Below, piece after piece: positions 16,649 through 25,917 of a stretch of DNA of 64,000 bases (the stretch's first letter is position 1; every line of letters begins with the position of its first letter). The translations under genes were made by a program, and so were the position numbers. Location: the NCBI RefSeq assembly GCF_001905825.1, contig NZ_LIVV01000002.1, forward strand, positions 169,168-233,167. Reading direction: 5' to 3'. The notes below the pieces were generated by a model. The model worked only from the letters and a program-made list of their open reading frames with translations. It was not told the origin of the DNA and searched no databases. The DNA is from Streptomyces sp. CB02009 (GTDB lineage Bacteria > Actinomycetota > Actinomycetes > Streptomycetales > Streptomycetaceae).

Positions 16649-17296
16649 ATGGCAGCGATCTCGGGGGGAAAGACCTACCACCACGGCGACCTGCGCAACG
16701 CGCTGATCTGCGCCGCCGTCGACCTCGCCACCGAGGGCGGCCCCGAACGGGTCGTCCTGCGCGAGGCGGCCCGCCGGGTGGGCGTCTCGCCCACCGCCGC
16801 CTACCGGCACTTCGACGGGCGCGGTGAACTCCTCCGCACCGTCAGGACCCATGCCCAGTGTGTGCTCGCCGACGCCATGGAACGGGCCGCGGGCCGCGAG
16901 CCCGGGGCAGACGACCCCGCCCTCGCCGCGGAGCGCCGGCTCGCCGCCCTCTGCCGCGGGTACGTCGGCTTCGCCGTCGACCAGCCCGGCCTCTACCGGG
17001 CCGCGTTCTGCGTGGCCCGCGCCGACGGAACGGCCGGGCCGCTGCCGGAGCGGCAGGTGCCCGAACCCGATGTCCGCGCCTTCACCCTGCTCCGGGACGC
17101 CCTGGACGGCCTCGCCCGCGCCGGCGCCCCCCGCCAGGCCGTCCGACACGCCGCCGGCGCCGCCGCGTGGTCCGCCGTGCACGGACTGTCACTCCTCCTG
17201 CTCGAAGGGCCTCTTCGGCGGCTTCCCGCGCAGCGCAGGAACGCCGTCGTCGAGACCACCCTCGCCATGGTCGTCTCCGGGACCCGCGCCCTCTGA
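16649..17296 (+). CDS. TetR/AcrR family transcriptional regulator
   Basis: A 215-aa regulator. The N-terminal HTH is LREAARRVGVSPTAAYRHFDGRGELL (written here in two parts: LREAARRVGVSP, about residues 39-50, then TAAYRHF), preceded by KTYHHGDLRNAL, a start typical of the WHG-domain TetR subgroup. The C-terminal ligand domain contains YRAAFCVARAD and AAWSAVHGLSLLL. I start at ATG 16649 because AGGA lies 7 nt upstream; ATG 16643 is too close to it. It sits between the exporter operon and the hopanoid operon and is codirectional with the latter, so it may control either or only itself. Confidence 0.88.
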   Translation: MAAISGGKTYHHGDLRNALICAAVDLATEGGPERVVLREAARRVGVSPTAAYRHFDGRGELLRTVRTHAQCVLADAMERAAGREPGADDPALAAERRLAALCRGYVGFAVDQPGLYRAAFCVARADGTAGPLPERQVPEPDVRAFTLLRDALDGLARAGAPRQAVRHAAGAAAWSAVHGLSLLLLEGPLRRLPAQRRNAVVETTLAMVVSGTRAL

Positions 17297-17609
17297 CCTC
17301 CGTCGAAGACCGAACTCCCCTGCCTGGTCGGAGGGTTGGCGAATCGTGCAAACGGGTCCCGGGGTGCCCGGCACCCCGGAATGGCGACGGCCGTCGTACA
17401 ACGTAAGCTGGACCGGTCTGTTTCGCGGCAAGTAGGGCGATACCCCACGACCATCGGGCCTCCGGGCCACGGCTCTTCGGGCAGGGGTCGGCGGCGTGTC
17501 CGAAATAGGATGGATTGACTCGGCAGTGTAGAACGGGAGACGTGACGGCCATGACGCAGAATCTCCAGCTCCACGAGGGTCTCGCCGTCCCTCCGTCGGG
17601 CAGTGACCT
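17297..17609. other. Leader and promoter region of the hopanoid operon
   Basis: About 310 bp upstream of hpnC. It contains a perfect 9-bp-arm hairpin, CCGGGGTGC-CCG-GCACCCCGG (17359-17379), with no U-tract, possibly a terminator for the TetR gene. A -10-like TAGGAT (17506-17511) lacks a clear -35. A 20-codon ORF is coupled to hpnC. Confidence 0.4.
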
Positions 17610-17613
17610 GTGA
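17551..17613 (+). CDS. Candidate 20-codon upstream ORF translationally coupled to hpnC
   Basis: ATG 17551 begins MTQNLQLHEGLAV and runs 20 codons to a TGA at 17611-17613 that overlaps the hpnC start (GTGA). GGGAGACG precedes the ATG. It may couple ribosomes onto hpnC or be chance. It is too short for homology judgement. Confidence 0.35.
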   Translation: MTQNLQLHEGLAVPPSGSDL

Positions 17614-18521
17614 CGGACACCCGGCAGGCGCGCATCGACGCCTCCTCGCGCGCCACCCTCGGCAAGGCCGCGGACGAGAACTTCCCCGTGGCTCCCTTCT
17701 TCCTGCCCCGGGCCTGGCGCGACGACCTGATGGCGGTCTACGGATTCGCCCGCCTCGTCGACGACATCGGCGACGGCGACCTCGCCCCCGGTGGAGCCGA
17801 CGCCCGCCACCTCGGCCTCGACCCGGAGACGGCACAGGACCGGCTCGCCCTCCTCGACGCCTTCGAGGCCGACCTCCGCCGCGTCTTCGACGGCACACCC
17901 CGCCACCCCCTCCTCCAGGGCCTCGTGCCCACCGTGCGCCGGTGCGGGCTCACCCCCGAGCCGTTCCTCGGCCTGATCGCCGCCAACCGGCAGGACCAGC
18001 AGGTCGGCCGCTACGAGACGTACGACGACCTCCTCGCGTACTGCGAACTCTCCGCCAACCCCGTCGGGCGCCTCGTCCTCGGCATCACCGGCACCGACAC
18101 CCCCGAACGGATCAGGCGCTCCGACGAGATCTGCACCGCCCTCCAGATCGTCGAGCACCTCCAGGACGTCGCCGAGGACCTCGGCAACGACCGCGTCTAC
18201 CTCCCCGCCGAGGACCTCAAGCGGTTCCACGTCACCGAGAGCGACCTCGCCGCGCCCACCGCCGGTGCCTCCGTGCGCGCTCTGATCGCCTTCGAGGCCG
18301 GCCGCGCCCGCGACCTGCTCGACGCGGGCGCCCCGCTCGTCGGCAGCGTCCACGGCCGGCTCCGCCTCCTCCTGGCGGGCTTCACCGCCGGGGGACTCGC
18401 CGCACTCGACGCGATCACCGACGCCGGATACGACGTGCTGACCGGCCCACCGAAGGCCACCAAGCCGAGCCTGATGCGCCAGGTGGGAGCGGTTCTGCTC
18501 CGGGCGCGGAGAGAGGGGTGA
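17610..18521 (+). CDS. hpnC: Squalene synthase HpnC (hydroxysqualene synthase)
   Basis: A 303-aa all-helical trans-isoprenyl diphosphate synthase of the squalene/phytoene synthase superfamily. The first Asp-rich motif is DDIGD (51-55) and the second is DVAED (186-190), followed by RVYLPAEDL. In the three-gene HpnCDE route, HpnD makes presqualene diphosphate from two farnesyl diphosphates and HpnC converts it to hydroxysqualene. The start is GTG overlapping the stop of the short upstream ORF. The stop overlaps the hpnD start (GTGA), so the two synthases are translationally coupled. Confidence 0.95.
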   Translation: MTDTRQARIDASSRATLGKAADENFPVAPFFLPRAWRDDLMAVYGFARLVDDIGDGDLAPGGADARHLGLDPETAQDRLALLDAFEADLRRVFDGTPRHPLLQGLVPTVRRCGLTPEPFLGLIAANRQDQQVGRYETYDDLLAYCELSANPVGRLVLGITGTDTPERIRRSDEICTALQIVEHLQDVAEDLGNDRVYLPAEDLKRFHVTESDLAAPTAGASVRALIAFEAGRARDLLDAGAPLVGSVHGRLRLLLAGFTAGGLAALDAITDAGYDVLTGPPKATKPSLMRQVGAVLLRARREG

Positions 18522-19468
18522 GCGCGACCGTGGAGGCACAGCCCCAGCCGTCCGCACCGGTACTGGCCGCCTACAGCTACTGCGAGGCCGTCACCGGACA
18601 GCAGGCGCGGAACTTCGCCTACGGAATCCGGCTGCTGCCGACCGAGAAGCGCCAGGCGATGTCCGCGCTGTACGCGTTCTCCCGGCGCGTCGACGACATC
18701 GGTGACGGGACCCTCCCGCCCGAAGCCAAGCAGGAACGCCTGGAGGCCACCCGCGAGCTGCTCGACCGGGTCCGCGCGGGGAAGATCGACGAGGACGACA
18801 CCGACCCGGTCGCCGTCGCCCTCGCGGACTCGGCCCGCCGCTTCCCGATCCCGCTCGACGGCCTCGACGAACTCATCGACGGCGTCCTCATGGACGTGCA
18901 CGGCGCGACCTACGAGACCTGGGACGACCTCAAGGTCTACTGCCGCTGCGTCGCCGGGGCGATCGGCCGGATCTCCCTCGGCGTCTTCGGCACCCAGCCC
19001 GGCGCCCAGGGCGCCGACCGCGCACCCGAGTACGCCGACACCCTGGGCCTCGCGCTCCAACTCACCAACATCCTCAGGGACGTACGCGAGGACGCCGGGA
19101 ACGGGCGGACCTATCTGCCCGCCGACGACCTCGCCAAGTTCGGCTGCGGTGACGGCTTCGGCAGCGACAAGCCGCCCGCCGGCGCCGACTTCGCCGGGCT
19201 CGTCCACTTCGAAGTGCGGCGCGCCCGCGCCCTGTTCGCCGAGGGCTACCGGCTGCTGCCCATGCTCGACCGGCGCAGCGGCGCCTGCGTCGCCGCCATG
19301 GCCGGCATCTACCGCCGCCTCCTCGACCGGATCGAGCGCGACCCCGAGGCCGTGCTGCGCGGCCGTGTCTCGCTGCCGGGCCGCGAGAAGGCGTACGTCG
19401 CGGTGCGCGGCCTCTCCGGCCTCGACACCCGCACCGTCGCCCGGCGCACGGTCAGGAGGCGGGCCTGA
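18518..19468 (+). CDS. hpnD: Presqualene diphosphate synthase HpnD
   Basis: A 316-aa squalene/phytoene synthase family enzyme. Asp-rich motifs are DDIGD (59-63) and DVRED (188-192), the latter followed by AGNGRTYLPADDL. It condenses two farnesyl diphosphates to presqualene diphosphate. GTG 18518 overlaps the hpnC stop; the in-frame extension upstream is hpnC sequence in another frame. The stop is shared with the start of a 44-codon ORF (TGATG). Confidence 0.95.
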   Translation: MSATVEAQPQPSAPVLAAYSYCEAVTGQQARNFAYGIRLLPTEKRQAMSALYAFSRRVDDIGDGTLPPEAKQERLEATRELLDRVRAGKIDEDDTDPVAVALADSARRFPIPLDGLDELIDGVLMDVHGATYETWDDLKVYCRCVAGAIGRISLGVFGTQPGAQGADRAPEYADTLGLALQLTNILRDVREDAGNGRTYLPADDLAKFGCGDGFGSDKPPAGADFAGLVHFEVRRARALFAEGYRLLPMLDRRSGACVAAMAGIYRRLLDRIERDPEAVLRGRVSLPGREKAYVAVRGLSGLDTRTVARRTVRRRA

Positions 19469-19602
19469 TGGCCCCGCACGCCGCCGACCCCGCGCCCCGG
19501 GCAACCCGGAGTGCCGCACCGGCGTCCCTGACGTGGGCGGACCGGTCCGGGACGGCCCCCGCGACGACCCTGACCACGATGGACCGAACGGAGGCCGTGT
19601 GA
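19468..19602 (+). CDS. Small 44-aa protein between hpnD and hpnE (possibly DUF6380-like)
   Basis: ATG 19468 overlaps the hpnD stop, and the TGA at 19600-19602 overlaps the hpnE GTG (19599), so the ORF exactly fills the space between two coupled genes. The product (start MAPHAADPAPRATRSAAP, then ASLTWADRSG) is Ala/Thr-rich with no membrane span. The RAT...ASLT pattern is reminiscent of small DUF6380 proteins of Streptomyces as I remember them, but the match is weak. It may be a real small subunit or only a coupling device. Confidence 0.5.
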   Translation: MAPHAADPAPRATRSAAPASLTWADRSGTAPATTLTTMDRTEAV

Positions 19603-20999
19603 CCCACGAAGGAACCGGGCAGCACACCCGCCAGCCGCAGGCCGTCGTCGTCGGCGGCGGGCTCGCCGGCATCACCGCCGCCCTCCAGCTCGCCGAAGCC
19701 GGCGTCGGCGTCACCCTCCTCGAGGGCAGGCCCCGGCTCGGCGGTCTCGCCTTCTCCTTCCGCCGGGGCGACCTCACCGTCGACAACGGCCAGCACGTCT
19801 ACCTGCGCTGCTGCACCGCCTACCGCTGGTTCCTCGACCGGGTCGACGCCGCCCGGCTCGCCCCCCTCCAGGACCGCCTCGACGTGCCCGTGCTCGACGT
19901 CGCGCACCCGCGCGGCCCGCGCCTCGGCCGGATCCGCCGCGACAACCTCCCGGTACCGCTGCACCTGGCGCGCAGCCTCGCGACCTACCCGCACCTCTCG
20001 CTCGCGGAGCGCGCCTCCGTCGGCCGGGCCGCACTCGCCCTGCGCAAGCTCGACCCGGCGGACCCGGCGCTCGACGGCATCGACTTCGCCACCTGGCTCG
20101 GCCGGCACGGCCAGTCCCCGCGGACCGTCGACGCCCTCTGGGACCTGGTCGGCATCCCCACCCTCAACGCCCCCGCCCCGCAGGCCTCCATGGGGCTGGC
20201 CGCGATGGTCTTCAAGACCGGTCTCCTCTCCGAGCCCGGTGCCGCCGACATCGGCTGGGCCCACGTCCCGCTCGGCGAACTCCACGACACCCGGGCCGCG
20301 AAGGAGCTCGACGCCCTCGGGGTGCGCACCGCGCTCCGCACCAAGGCCGAGCGGATCTCCCGTACCGACGACGGGCGTTGGGCCGTCGACGTACCGGGCG
20401 AGACGCTCGTCGCGGACGCCGTCGTCCTCGCCGTACCGCAGGAGGAGACCCACGGCCTGCTGCCCGAGGGCGCCCTCGACGACCCCGACCGGCTCCTCGA
20501 CATCGCCACCGCGCCCATCCTCAACCTGCACGTGGTCTACGACCGCAAGGTGCTGAAGCGGCCGTTCTTCACCGCTCTGGGCTCCCCGGTGCAGTGGGTC
20601 TTCGACCGCACGGACTCCTCCGGGCTCACCGGCGCGGGCCAGTACCTCGCCGTCTCGCAGTCCGCCGCCCAGGACGAGATCGACGAACCCGTCGCCGCCC
20701 TGCGCGCGAAGTACCTCCCCGAACTGGAGCGGCTGCTGCCCGCCGCCCGCGGCGCCGGGATCCGCGACTTCTTCGTCACCAGGGAGCGGACGGCCACGTT
20801 CGCCCCCACCCCGGGCGTCGGCCGGCTCCGCCCCGGCGCCCGCACCCAGGCACCGGGGCTCTTCCTGGCCGGGGCCTGGACCGCCACCGGCTGGCCCGCG
20901 ACCATGGAGGGTGCCGTCCGCAGTGGCTTCAGCGCCGCGGGTGCCGCGCTCTCCGCCCTCGGCCGCCGCCATGACCATCCGCTGCAGGAGGCGGCATGA
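19599..20999 (+). CDS. hpnE: Hydroxysqualene dehydroxylase HpnE
   Basis: A 466-aa FAD-dependent amine-oxidase/phytoene-desaturase fold protein. The dinucleotide-binding motif is VVVGGGLAGITAALQLAEAG (about 16-35), followed by the LLEGRPRLGGLAFS acidic strand. The C-terminal FAD motif is LFLAGAWTATGWPATMEGAV. It reduces hydroxysqualene to squalene, the third step of the HpnCDE route. The start is GTG 19599. The stop overlaps the next gene's ATG (ATGA), so translation is coupled. Confidence 0.95.
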   Translation: MTHEGTGQHTRQPQAVVVGGGLAGITAALQLAEAGVGVTLLEGRPRLGGLAFSFRRGDLTVDNGQHVYLRCCTAYRWFLDRVDAARLAPLQDRLDVPVLDVAHPRGPRLGRIRRDNLPVPLHLARSLATYPHLSLAERASVGRAALALRKLDPADPALDGIDFATWLGRHGQSPRTVDALWDLVGIPTLNAPAPQASMGLAAMVFKTGLLSEPGAADIGWAHVPLGELHDTRAAKELDALGVRTALRTKAERISRTDDGRWAVDVPGETLVADAVVLAVPQEETHGLLPEGALDDPDRLLDIATAPILNLHVVYDRKVLKRPFFTALGSPVQWVFDRTDSSGLTGAGQYLAVSQSAAQDEIDEPVAALRAKYLPELERLLPAARGAGIRDFFVTRERTATFAPTPGVGRLRPGARTQAPGLFLAGAWTATGWPATMEGAVRSGFSAAGAALSALGRRHDHPLQEAA

Positions 21000-22096
21000 G
21001 TGTGAGTACCGGAACAAGAGGAGAGACCGTGCCGACTGTGCCGCCGGGTAATCCGGCCGTCGACACCGCGGACGTGTCCGCACTGCTGGAGCGGGGGCGG
21101 ACCCTGTCCACTCCCGTACTGCGGGCGGCCGTCGACCGCCTCGCGCCGCCCATGGACACCGTGGCCGCCTACCACTTCGGCTGGATCGACGCGCAGGGCA
21201 ACCCCGCCGAGGGGGACAGCGGCAAGGCGGTCCGCCCCGCGCTCGCCCTGCTGTCGGCCGAGGCCGCGGGCGTCGCCCCCGAGGTCGGGATCCCCGGTGC
21301 CGTCGCCGTGGAGCTCGTCCACAACTTCTCGCTGCTGCACGACGACCTGATGGACGGGGACGAGCAGCGCCGCCACCGCGACACCGTGTGGAAGGTGCAC
21401 GGCCCCGCGCAGGCCATCCTGGTCGGCGACGCCCTGTTCGCCCTGGCCAACGAGATCCTCCTGGAGCTCGGCACGGTGGAGGCGGGCCGGGCGACCCGCC
21501 GGCTCACCACCGCGAGCCGCAAGCTCATCGACGGCCAGGCCCAGGACATCTCGTACGAGCACCGCGAGCGGGTCACCGTCGAGGAGTGCCTGGAGATGGA
21601 GGGCAACAAGACCGGCGCCCTCCTCGCCTGCGCGGTCTCCATCGGCGCCGTCCTCGGCGGGGCCGACGACCGCACCGCCGACAAGCTGGAGGAGTACGGG
21701 TACCACCTCGGGCTCGCCTTCCAGGCCGTCGACGACCTGCTCGGCATCTGGGGCGACCCGGAGGCCACCGGCAAGCAGACCTGGAGCGACCTGCGCCAGC
21801 GCAAGAAGTCCCTGCCGGTCGTCGCCGCGCTCGCCGCCGGCGGACCCGCGTCCGAGCGGCTCGGCGAACTGCTCGCCGCCGACGCCAAGTCCAACGACTT
21901 CGACACCTTCTCCGAGGAGGAGTTCGCCACCCGCGCGGCCCTCATCGAGGAGGCCGGAGGACGCGAGTGGACCTCCCAGGAGGCCCGCCGCCAGCACACG
22001 ATCGCGATCGAGGCCCTCGACGAGGTGGACATGCCCGCCCGGGTGCGGGCGCAGCTCGTCGCACTCGCCGACTTCGTGGTCGTACGGAAGAGATGA
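20996..22096 (+). CDS. Polyprenyl synthetase family protein (farnesyl diphosphate synthase of the hopanoid operon)
   Basis: A 366-aa trans-prenyltransferase. The first Asp-rich motif is DDLMD (116-120). The second is DDLLGIWGD (246-254), the DDxxG form common in actinobacterial prenyl synthases of this group. It makes the C15 (or longer) prenyl diphosphate consumed by HpnD. It overlaps hpnE by 4 bp and is followed by a 107-bp gap before shc. Product length cannot be read with certainty from sequence; the operon argues for FPP. Confidence 0.92.
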   Translation: MSVSTGTRGETVPTVPPGNPAVDTADVSALLERGRTLSTPVLRAAVDRLAPPMDTVAAYHFGWIDAQGNPAEGDSGKAVRPALALLSAEAAGVAPEVGIPGAVAVELVHNFSLLHDDLMDGDEQRRHRDTVWKVHGPAQAILVGDALFALANEILLELGTVEAGRATRRLTTASRKLIDGQAQDISYEHRERVTVEECLEMEGNKTGALLACAVSIGAVLGGADDRTADKLEEYGYHLGLAFQAVDDLLGIWGDPEATGKQTWSDLRQRKKSLPVVAALAAGGPASERLGELLAADAKSNDFDTFSEEEFATRAALIEEAGGREWTSQEARRQHTIAIEALDEVDMPARVRAQLVALADFVVVRKR

Positions 22097-22203
22097 TCAC
22101 CATCACCCTGATATGAGTTCGCGGTCGCCGGCCGGTGCCACCCGGCGCCGGCCGACGGCAGACCCGTAGAAGCAGAAGTAACCGACTGCGCAAAGGGGAA
22201 GCC

Positions 22204-24228
22204 ATGACAGCGACGACCGACGGAAGCGCCGGGGCCGTGGGCCCCCGTGCGGCCGCGGCCAGCACGACGAACGAGTCCCGACGCGGAGCTGCCGCGTCGG
22301 GCACCGGCGGGTCCGCCCCGTCCGGCGCGTCCGGCCTCGACGAGGCCGCCGCGCGGGCGGCGGAACGGGCCGCCGGGCACCTGCTCGCCCGGCAGGACCC
22401 CGAGGGCTGGTGGAAGGGCGACCTGGAGACCAACGTCACCATGGACGCCGAGGACCTCCTGCTCCGCCAGTTCCTGGGCATCCTCGACGCCGACACCACG
22501 CATGCCGCGGCTCTCCACATCCGCCGCGAACAGCGCGAGGACGGCGCCTGGACCACCTTCTACGGCGGGCCCGGCGACCTCTCCGCCACCGTCGAGGCCT
22601 ATGTGGCCCTGCGGCTCGCCGGAGACCCGCCCGAGGCCCCGCACATGGCCCGGGCCTCCGCCTGGGTCCGCGCCGCCGGCGGCATCGCCTCCGCCCGCGT
22701 CTTCACCAGGATCTGGCTCGCCCTCTTCGGCTGGTGGCGCTGGGAGGACCTGCCCGAGCTGCCCCCGGAACTGCTCTTCCTGCCCAAGTGGTTCCCGCTC
22801 AACATCTACGACTTCGGCTGCTGGGCCCGGCAGACCATCGTGCCGCTCACCGTGGTCTCCGCGAAGCGCCCGGTCCGCCCCGCGCCCTTCCCGCTCGACG
22901 AGCTGCACACCGACCCGGACCTGCCCGCCCCGCCCCGGCCGCTCGCCCCGGCCACCGGCTGGGACGGGCTCTTCCAGCGCCTCGACAAGGCGCTGCACGT
23001 CTACCACCGGGTGGCGCCGCGCGCCCTGCGCAGGACCGCGATGAACCAGGCCGCGCGCTGGATCATCGAGCGCCAGGAGAACGACGGCTGCTGGGGCGGC
23101 ATCCAGCCGCCCGCCGTCTACTCGGTCATCGCCCTCCACCTTCTCGGCTACGACCTCCAGCACCCCGTCATGCGGGCCGGACTGGCCTCGCTCGACCGGT
23201 TCGCCGTGTGGCGGGAGGACGGCTCGCGGATGATCGAGGCCTGCCAGTCGCCCGTCTGGGACACCTGCCTCGCCACCATCGCGCTCGCCGACGCCGGGCT
23301 CGAACCCGACCACCCGGCCCTGGTGAAGGCCGTCGACTGGATGCTCGACGAGGAGATCACCCGGACCGGGGACTGGGCCGTGCGGCGGCCCGGACTGCCC
23401 CCGGGCGGCTGGGCGTTCGAGTTCCACAACGACAACTACCCCGACATCGACGACACCGCGGAGGTGCTCCTCGCCTTCCGCCGGGTCAGCCACCCCGACC
23501 CCGCCCGGCTGGAGGCGGCCGTCGCCCGGGGCGCGCGGTGGACGCTCGGGATGCAGTCCAGGGGCGGCGCCTGGGGCGCCTTCGACGCCGACAACACCAG
23601 CGCCCTCCCCAACAAGCTGCCGTTCTGCGACTTCGGCGAGGTGATCGACCCGCCCTCCGCCGACGTCACCGCCCACGTGGTGGAGATGCTCGCCTTCGAG
23701 GGACTGGCCGACGACCCCCGTACCCGCAGGGGAGTCGAGTGGCTGCTCGCCGCGCAGGAGCCGAACGGCGCCTGGTTCGGCCGCTGGGGCGTCAACCACG
23801 TGTACGGCACGGGCTCGGTCCTCCCCGCGCTCACCGCGGCCGGGCTGCCGGTCTCCCATCCGGCGATCCGCCGGTCCGTCCGCTGGCTCGGGTCCGTGCA
23901 GAACGAGGACGGCGGCTGGGGCGAGGACCTCCGCTCGTACCACGACGAGGGGTGGATCGGGCGCGGCGCCTCCACCGCCTCCCAGACCGCCTGGGCGCTG
24001 CTCGCCCTCCTCGCGGCCGGCGAGCGGGACTCCGAGCCCGTCCGGCGGGGCGTCGCCTGGCTGGCCGAGACCCAGCGCGAGGACGGCACCTGGGACGAGC
24101 CGTACTTCACGGGCACGGGCTTCCCCTGGGACTTCTCGATCAACTACCACCTCTACCGTCTGGTCTTCCCGCTCACGGCGCTCGGACGCTACGTGCACGG
24201 GGAGCCCTCGCCCGAAAAGGCCCGCTGA
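22204..24228 (+). CDS. shc: Squalene-hopene cyclase
   Basis: A 674-aa class II triterpene cyclase. The catalytic acid motif is DIDD (414-417) within YPDIDDTAEV. Several QW-type repeats are visible (RQDPEGWW near the N-terminus, REQREDGAWTTF, ERQENDGCWGGI, GMQSRGGAWGAFD, VQNEDGGWGED, TQREDGTWDE). It cyclises squalene to hopene/hopanol at the membrane. About 50 Ala/Gly/Ser-rich residues precede the conserved domain (from LDEAAARAAERAA). ATG 22204 has AAGGGGAAG just upstream. Its stop overlaps the hpnG ATG. Confidence 0.97.
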   Translation: MTATTDGSAGAVGPRAAAASTTNESRRGAAASGTGGSAPSGASGLDEAAARAAERAAGHLLARQDPEGWWKGDLETNVTMDAEDLLLRQFLGILDADTTHAAALHIRREQREDGAWTTFYGGPGDLSATVEAYVALRLAGDPPEAPHMARASAWVRAAGGIASARVFTRIWLALFGWWRWEDLPELPPELLFLPKWFPLNIYDFGCWARQTIVPLTVVSAKRPVRPAPFPLDELHTDPDLPAPPRPLAPATGWDGLFQRLDKALHVYHRVAPRALRRTAMNQAARWIIERQENDGCWGGIQPPAVYSVIALHLLGYDLQHPVMRAGLASLDRFAVWREDGSRMIEACQSPVWDTCLATIALADAGLEPDHPALVKAVDWMLDEEITRTGDWAVRRPGLPPGGWAFEFHNDNYPDIDDTAEVLLAFRRVSHPDPARLEAAVARGARWTLGMQSRGGAWGAFDADNTSALPNKLPFCDFGEVIDPPSADVTAHVVEMLAFEGLADDPRTRRGVEWLLAAQEPNGAWFGRWGVNHVYGTGSVLPALTAAGLPVSHPAIRRSVRWLGSVQNEDGGWGEDLRSYHDEGWIGRGASTASQTAWALLALLAAGERDSEPVRRGVAWLAETQREDGTWDEPYFTGTGFPWDFSINYHLYRLVFPLTALGRYVHGEPSPEKAR

Positions 24229-24887
24229 TGGGGCGCGAGCCGGGCCCCGGCGCCCCACCTCCGCTGCTGGTCGCCTGCGCCCTCGGCATCGAGCAGCTCG
24301 CCCTGCGCAGCGGGGACCGGGCGGGCGCCTCCGGGCCCGTCACGGTGCTCCGTACGGGCATGGGGCCCGACCGGGCCCGCCGGGCCGTCTCCCGGGCCCT
24401 CGGGGCGCCCGGATGGCAGGACGCCGCCGTCATCGCCTCCGGTTTCTGCGCGGGGCTCGCGCCGGGGATGCACCCGGGGGACCTGATCGTCGCCGACGAG
24501 GCCCGCGGTCCCGACGGCACGATCGCCTGCACCGGCACCGAGCTCCTGGTGAAAGCGCTGGTCAGGGCCGTGCCCGGGCGGTCGGTCCACACCGGGCCGC
24601 TGATCGGCTCCGACCATGTGGTGCGCGGCCCCGAGCGGGCCGCGCTGCGCGCCACCGGCGCCATCGCCGTCGACATGGAGTCCGCCGCGACGCTCGGGAC
24701 GGCGCGCGGCGGGCCGGGGCCGGACGCCCGCCCGGTTGCGGCCGTCCGGGTGGTCGTGGACGCTCCAGAACATGAACTGGTCCGGATCGGCACGGTACGC
24801 GGGGGAATATCGGCCTTCCGTGTTCTTCGTGCCGTCCTTCCCGCATTCTTCGAATGGCACCGTTCTTTGCTGCTCCCCAGGAGGTGA
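24228..24887 (+). CDS. hpnG: Adenosylhopane nucleosidase/phosphorylase HpnG
   Basis: A 219-aa nucleoside phosphorylase-fold protein. It carries VIASGFCAGLAPGMHPGDL and AVDMESAATL, the purine-nucleosidase-like segment with the conserved Met-Glu-Ser. In hopanoid pathways HpnG removes adenine from adenosylhopane to give ribosylhopane. It starts at the ATG overlapping the shc stop. Its own stop codon is embedded in AGGAGGTGA, the ribosome binding site of hpnH. Confidence 0.92.
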   Translation: MGREPGPGAPPPLLVACALGIEQLALRSGDRAGASGPVTVLRTGMGPDRARRAVSRALGAPGWQDAAVIASGFCAGLAPGMHPGDLIVADEARGPDGTIACTGTELLVKALVRAVPGRSVHTGPLIGSDHVVRGPERAALRATGAIAVDMESAATLGTARGGPGPDARPVAAVRVVVDAPEHELVRIGTVRGGISAFRVLRAVLPAFFEWHRSLLLPRR

Positions 24888-24894
24888 GCGAGTT

Positions 24895-25917
24895 ATGGCC
24901 ATGCCGCTCCGTCAGTCCATCCGGGTCGGGACCTATCTCTTCGAACAGAAACTCCGCAAGCGGGAGAAGTTCCCGCTGATCGTCGAGCTGGAGCCGCTCT
25001 ACGCCTGCAACCTCGCGTGCGAGGGCTGCGGGAAGATCCAGCACCCGGCGGGTGTGCTCAAGCAGCGCATGCCGGTCGCTCAGGCGGTCGGCGCGGTCCT
25101 GGAGTCCGGTGCGCCCATGGTGTCCATCGCCGGCGGCGAACCCCTGATGCACCCTCAGATCGACGAGATCGTGCGTCAGTTGGTGGCGAAGAGGAAGTAC
25201 GTCTTCCTCTGCACCAACGCGATGCTGCTCCGCAAGAAGCTGGAGAAGTTCACTCCCTCCCCGTACTTCGCGTTCGCCGTCCACATCGACGGCCTGCGCG
25301 AGCGGCACGACGAATCCGTCGCCAAGGAGGGCGTGTTCGACGAGGCGGTGGCCGCCATCAAGGAGGCCAAGCGGCGCGGTTTCCGCGTCACCACCAATTC
25401 GACGTTCTTCAACACGGACACCCCGCAGACGATCATCGAGGTGCTGAACTACCTCAACGACGACCTCCAGGTCGACGAGATGATGATCTCGCCCGCGTAC
25501 GCGTACGAGAAGGCTCCCGACCAGGAGCACTTCCTGGGTGTCGAGCAGACCCGCGAGCTCTTCAAGAAGGCATTCGCCGGCGGAAACCGGCGCCGCTGGC
25601 GGCTCAACCACTCGCCGCTCTTCCTGGACTTCCTGGAAGGAAAGGCGGACTTCCCGTGCACCGCCTGGGCCATTCCGAACTATTCGCTCTTCGGCTGGCA
25701 GCGACCCTGCTATCTCATGAGCGACGGATACGTCCCCACGTACCGCGAACTCATCGAGGACACCGACTGGGACAAGTACGGCCGCGGCAAGGACCCGCGC
25801 TGCGCCAACTGCATGGCGCACTGCGGCTACGAACCGACCGCCGTCCTCGCCACCATGGGCTCCCTCAAGGAATCCCTCCGGGCGGTCAGGGAGACCGTCT
25901 CCGGGAACAACGGGTGA
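24895..25917 (+). CDS. hpnH: Adenosyl-hopene transferase HpnH (radical SAM)
   Basis: A 340-aa radical SAM enzyme with the CxxxCxxC cluster motif C38-NLA-C42-EG-C45, the GGE segment (SIAGGEPLMHP) and a Cys-rich C-terminus (CANCMAHCGYEP). It adds a 5'-deoxyadenosyl radical to hopene. A very strong AGGAGGTGA ribosome binding site includes the stop of hpnG. In several other Streptomyces, ispG and dxs follow hpnH; here only 68 bp of repetitive sequence separate it from hpnO. Confidence 0.96.
   Translation: MAMPLRQSIRVGTYLFEQKLRKREKFPLIVELEPLYACNLACEGCGKIQHPAGVLKQRMPVAQAVGAVLESGAPMVSIAGGEPLMHPQIDEIVRQLVAKRKYVFLCTNAMLLRKKLEKFTPSPYFAFAVHIDGLRERHDESVAKEGVFDEAVAAIKEAKRRGFRVTTNSTFFNTDTPQTIIEVLNYLNDDLQVDEMMISPAYAYEKAPDQEHFLGVEQTRELFKKAFAGGNRRRWRLNHSPLFLDFLEGKADFPCTAWAIPNYSLFGWQRPCYLMSDGYVPTYRELIEDTDWDKYGRGKDPRCANCMAHCGYEPTAVLATMGSLKESLRAVRETVSGNNG

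Noticed and set aside
21169..24258. A 1029-codon minus-strand ORF opposite the FPP synthase and squalene-hopene cyclase
   Set aside because: Antisense shadow of two well-recognised genes; typical of GC-rich DNA.
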